Program-made: the position numbers and the translations under genes
Notes under the pieces: generated by a model
What the model was told of the DNA's origin: nothing
Seen by the model: only the letters and a program-made list of their open reading frames with translations
Databases searched by the model: none
Source: Elioraea sp. Yellowstone
GTDB taxonomy: Bacteria > Pseudomonadota > Alphaproteobacteria > Acetobacterales > Acetobacteraceae
Length of the DNA stretch: 35,702 bases
NCBI RefSeq assembly: GCF_006704265.1
Contig: NZ_VIKA01000020.1
Span: 1-35,702, forward strand
Reading direction: 5' to 3'
In this document: in pieces, positions 35,571 through 35,702 of the stretch
How positions within the stretch are numbered: the first letter of the stretch is position 1
How the letters are laid out: the number at the start of each line of letters is the position of its first letter

Positions 35571-35702
35571 GGTCGCGGGGGGGGGGCGGGGGGCCCCCCC
35601 CCCCCCCCCCACAAAGGGGGGGGAGAAACCCCCCCCCCCCCCCCGGGGGGATAAGGGTGTGGAGCCAGTAAAAGAAAGGGCCCGACAGGGGGTGGGGCCC
35701 CC
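35571..35702. other. Homopolymer-rich contig-end artefact
   Basis: Immediately after the suyB stop and three or four normal bases the sequence becomes long G and C runs (for example at 35578-35610 and 35625-35647), mixed with A-rich bits. This has no coding frame, structure or composition like the rest of the window. It looks like low-quality assembly at a contig end rather than genomic DNA. Confidence 0.8.

Overview
The window is very GC-rich, with high-GC codon use on both strands and long spurious open frames opposite nearly every gene. Its gene content points to an alphaproteobacterium, probably Rhodospirillales/Acetobacteraceae: a ligase-associated Lhr-like helicase with PdeM, the recG/sdhE/mfd arrangement, MmcB, a short-Q-loop cyanide-insensitive type bd oxidase, and a photolyase-fatty-acid operon. 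The family placement is inference from gene content. The last ~130 bases are homopolymer-rich sequence that looks like a contig-end artefact.

Layout. 1-2800: end of a ligase-associated DNA repair module (helicase, PdeM). 2817-4113 (minus): a FAS1-domain lipoprotein and a PaiB-like FMN-binding protein. 4322-11731 (plus): a tightly coupled run of photolyase, FAD oxidoreductase, DUF1365 protein, cyclopropane-fatty-acid-synthase-like methyltransferase, GPH-type MFS transporter, metallophosphoesterase and DUF3833 lipoprotein. It resembles gene sets under singlet-oxygen stress control in other alphaproteobacteria. 11732-13295: a transposon graveyard with two decayed DDE transposases, one split by a 123-bp twin-hairpin repeat. 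13296-18458 (minus): a soluble globin-coupled chemotaxis receptor, Mfd and SdhE, with RecG divergent (18555-20639). 20746-25996: a gliding-type ABC exporter module (ATPase, permease, GldG-like, DUF4340) and a Nudix hydrolase. 26091-28867 (minus): msrP, a small membrane protein and an orphan LuxO/NtrC-type regulator. 29072-32501 (minus): a GbsR/MarR-type regulator, cydA, cydB and an unknown lipoprotein. 32761-33964 (minus): a GntR/HutC-type regulator and MmcB. 34096-35570 (plus): SuyA and SuyB, the two subunits of a probable sulfolactate sulfo-lyase, divergent from the GntR gene.

The most unusual signal is a short interspersed repeat, seen twice complete (123 bp) and once truncated. It has two perfect or near-perfect long hairpins (about 19 and 17 bp) joined by a constant 43-nt linker. 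Termini are TACC...GGTA, and both complete copies are flanked by the trinucleotide TGA/TCA. Two of the three copies begin exactly at the TGA stop codon of a gene. The third lies in-frame inside a dead IS481-type transposase. It encodes no recognisable protein and looks like a non-autonomous mobile palindromic element that may also form mRNA 3' ends. I did not recognise it as a named family.
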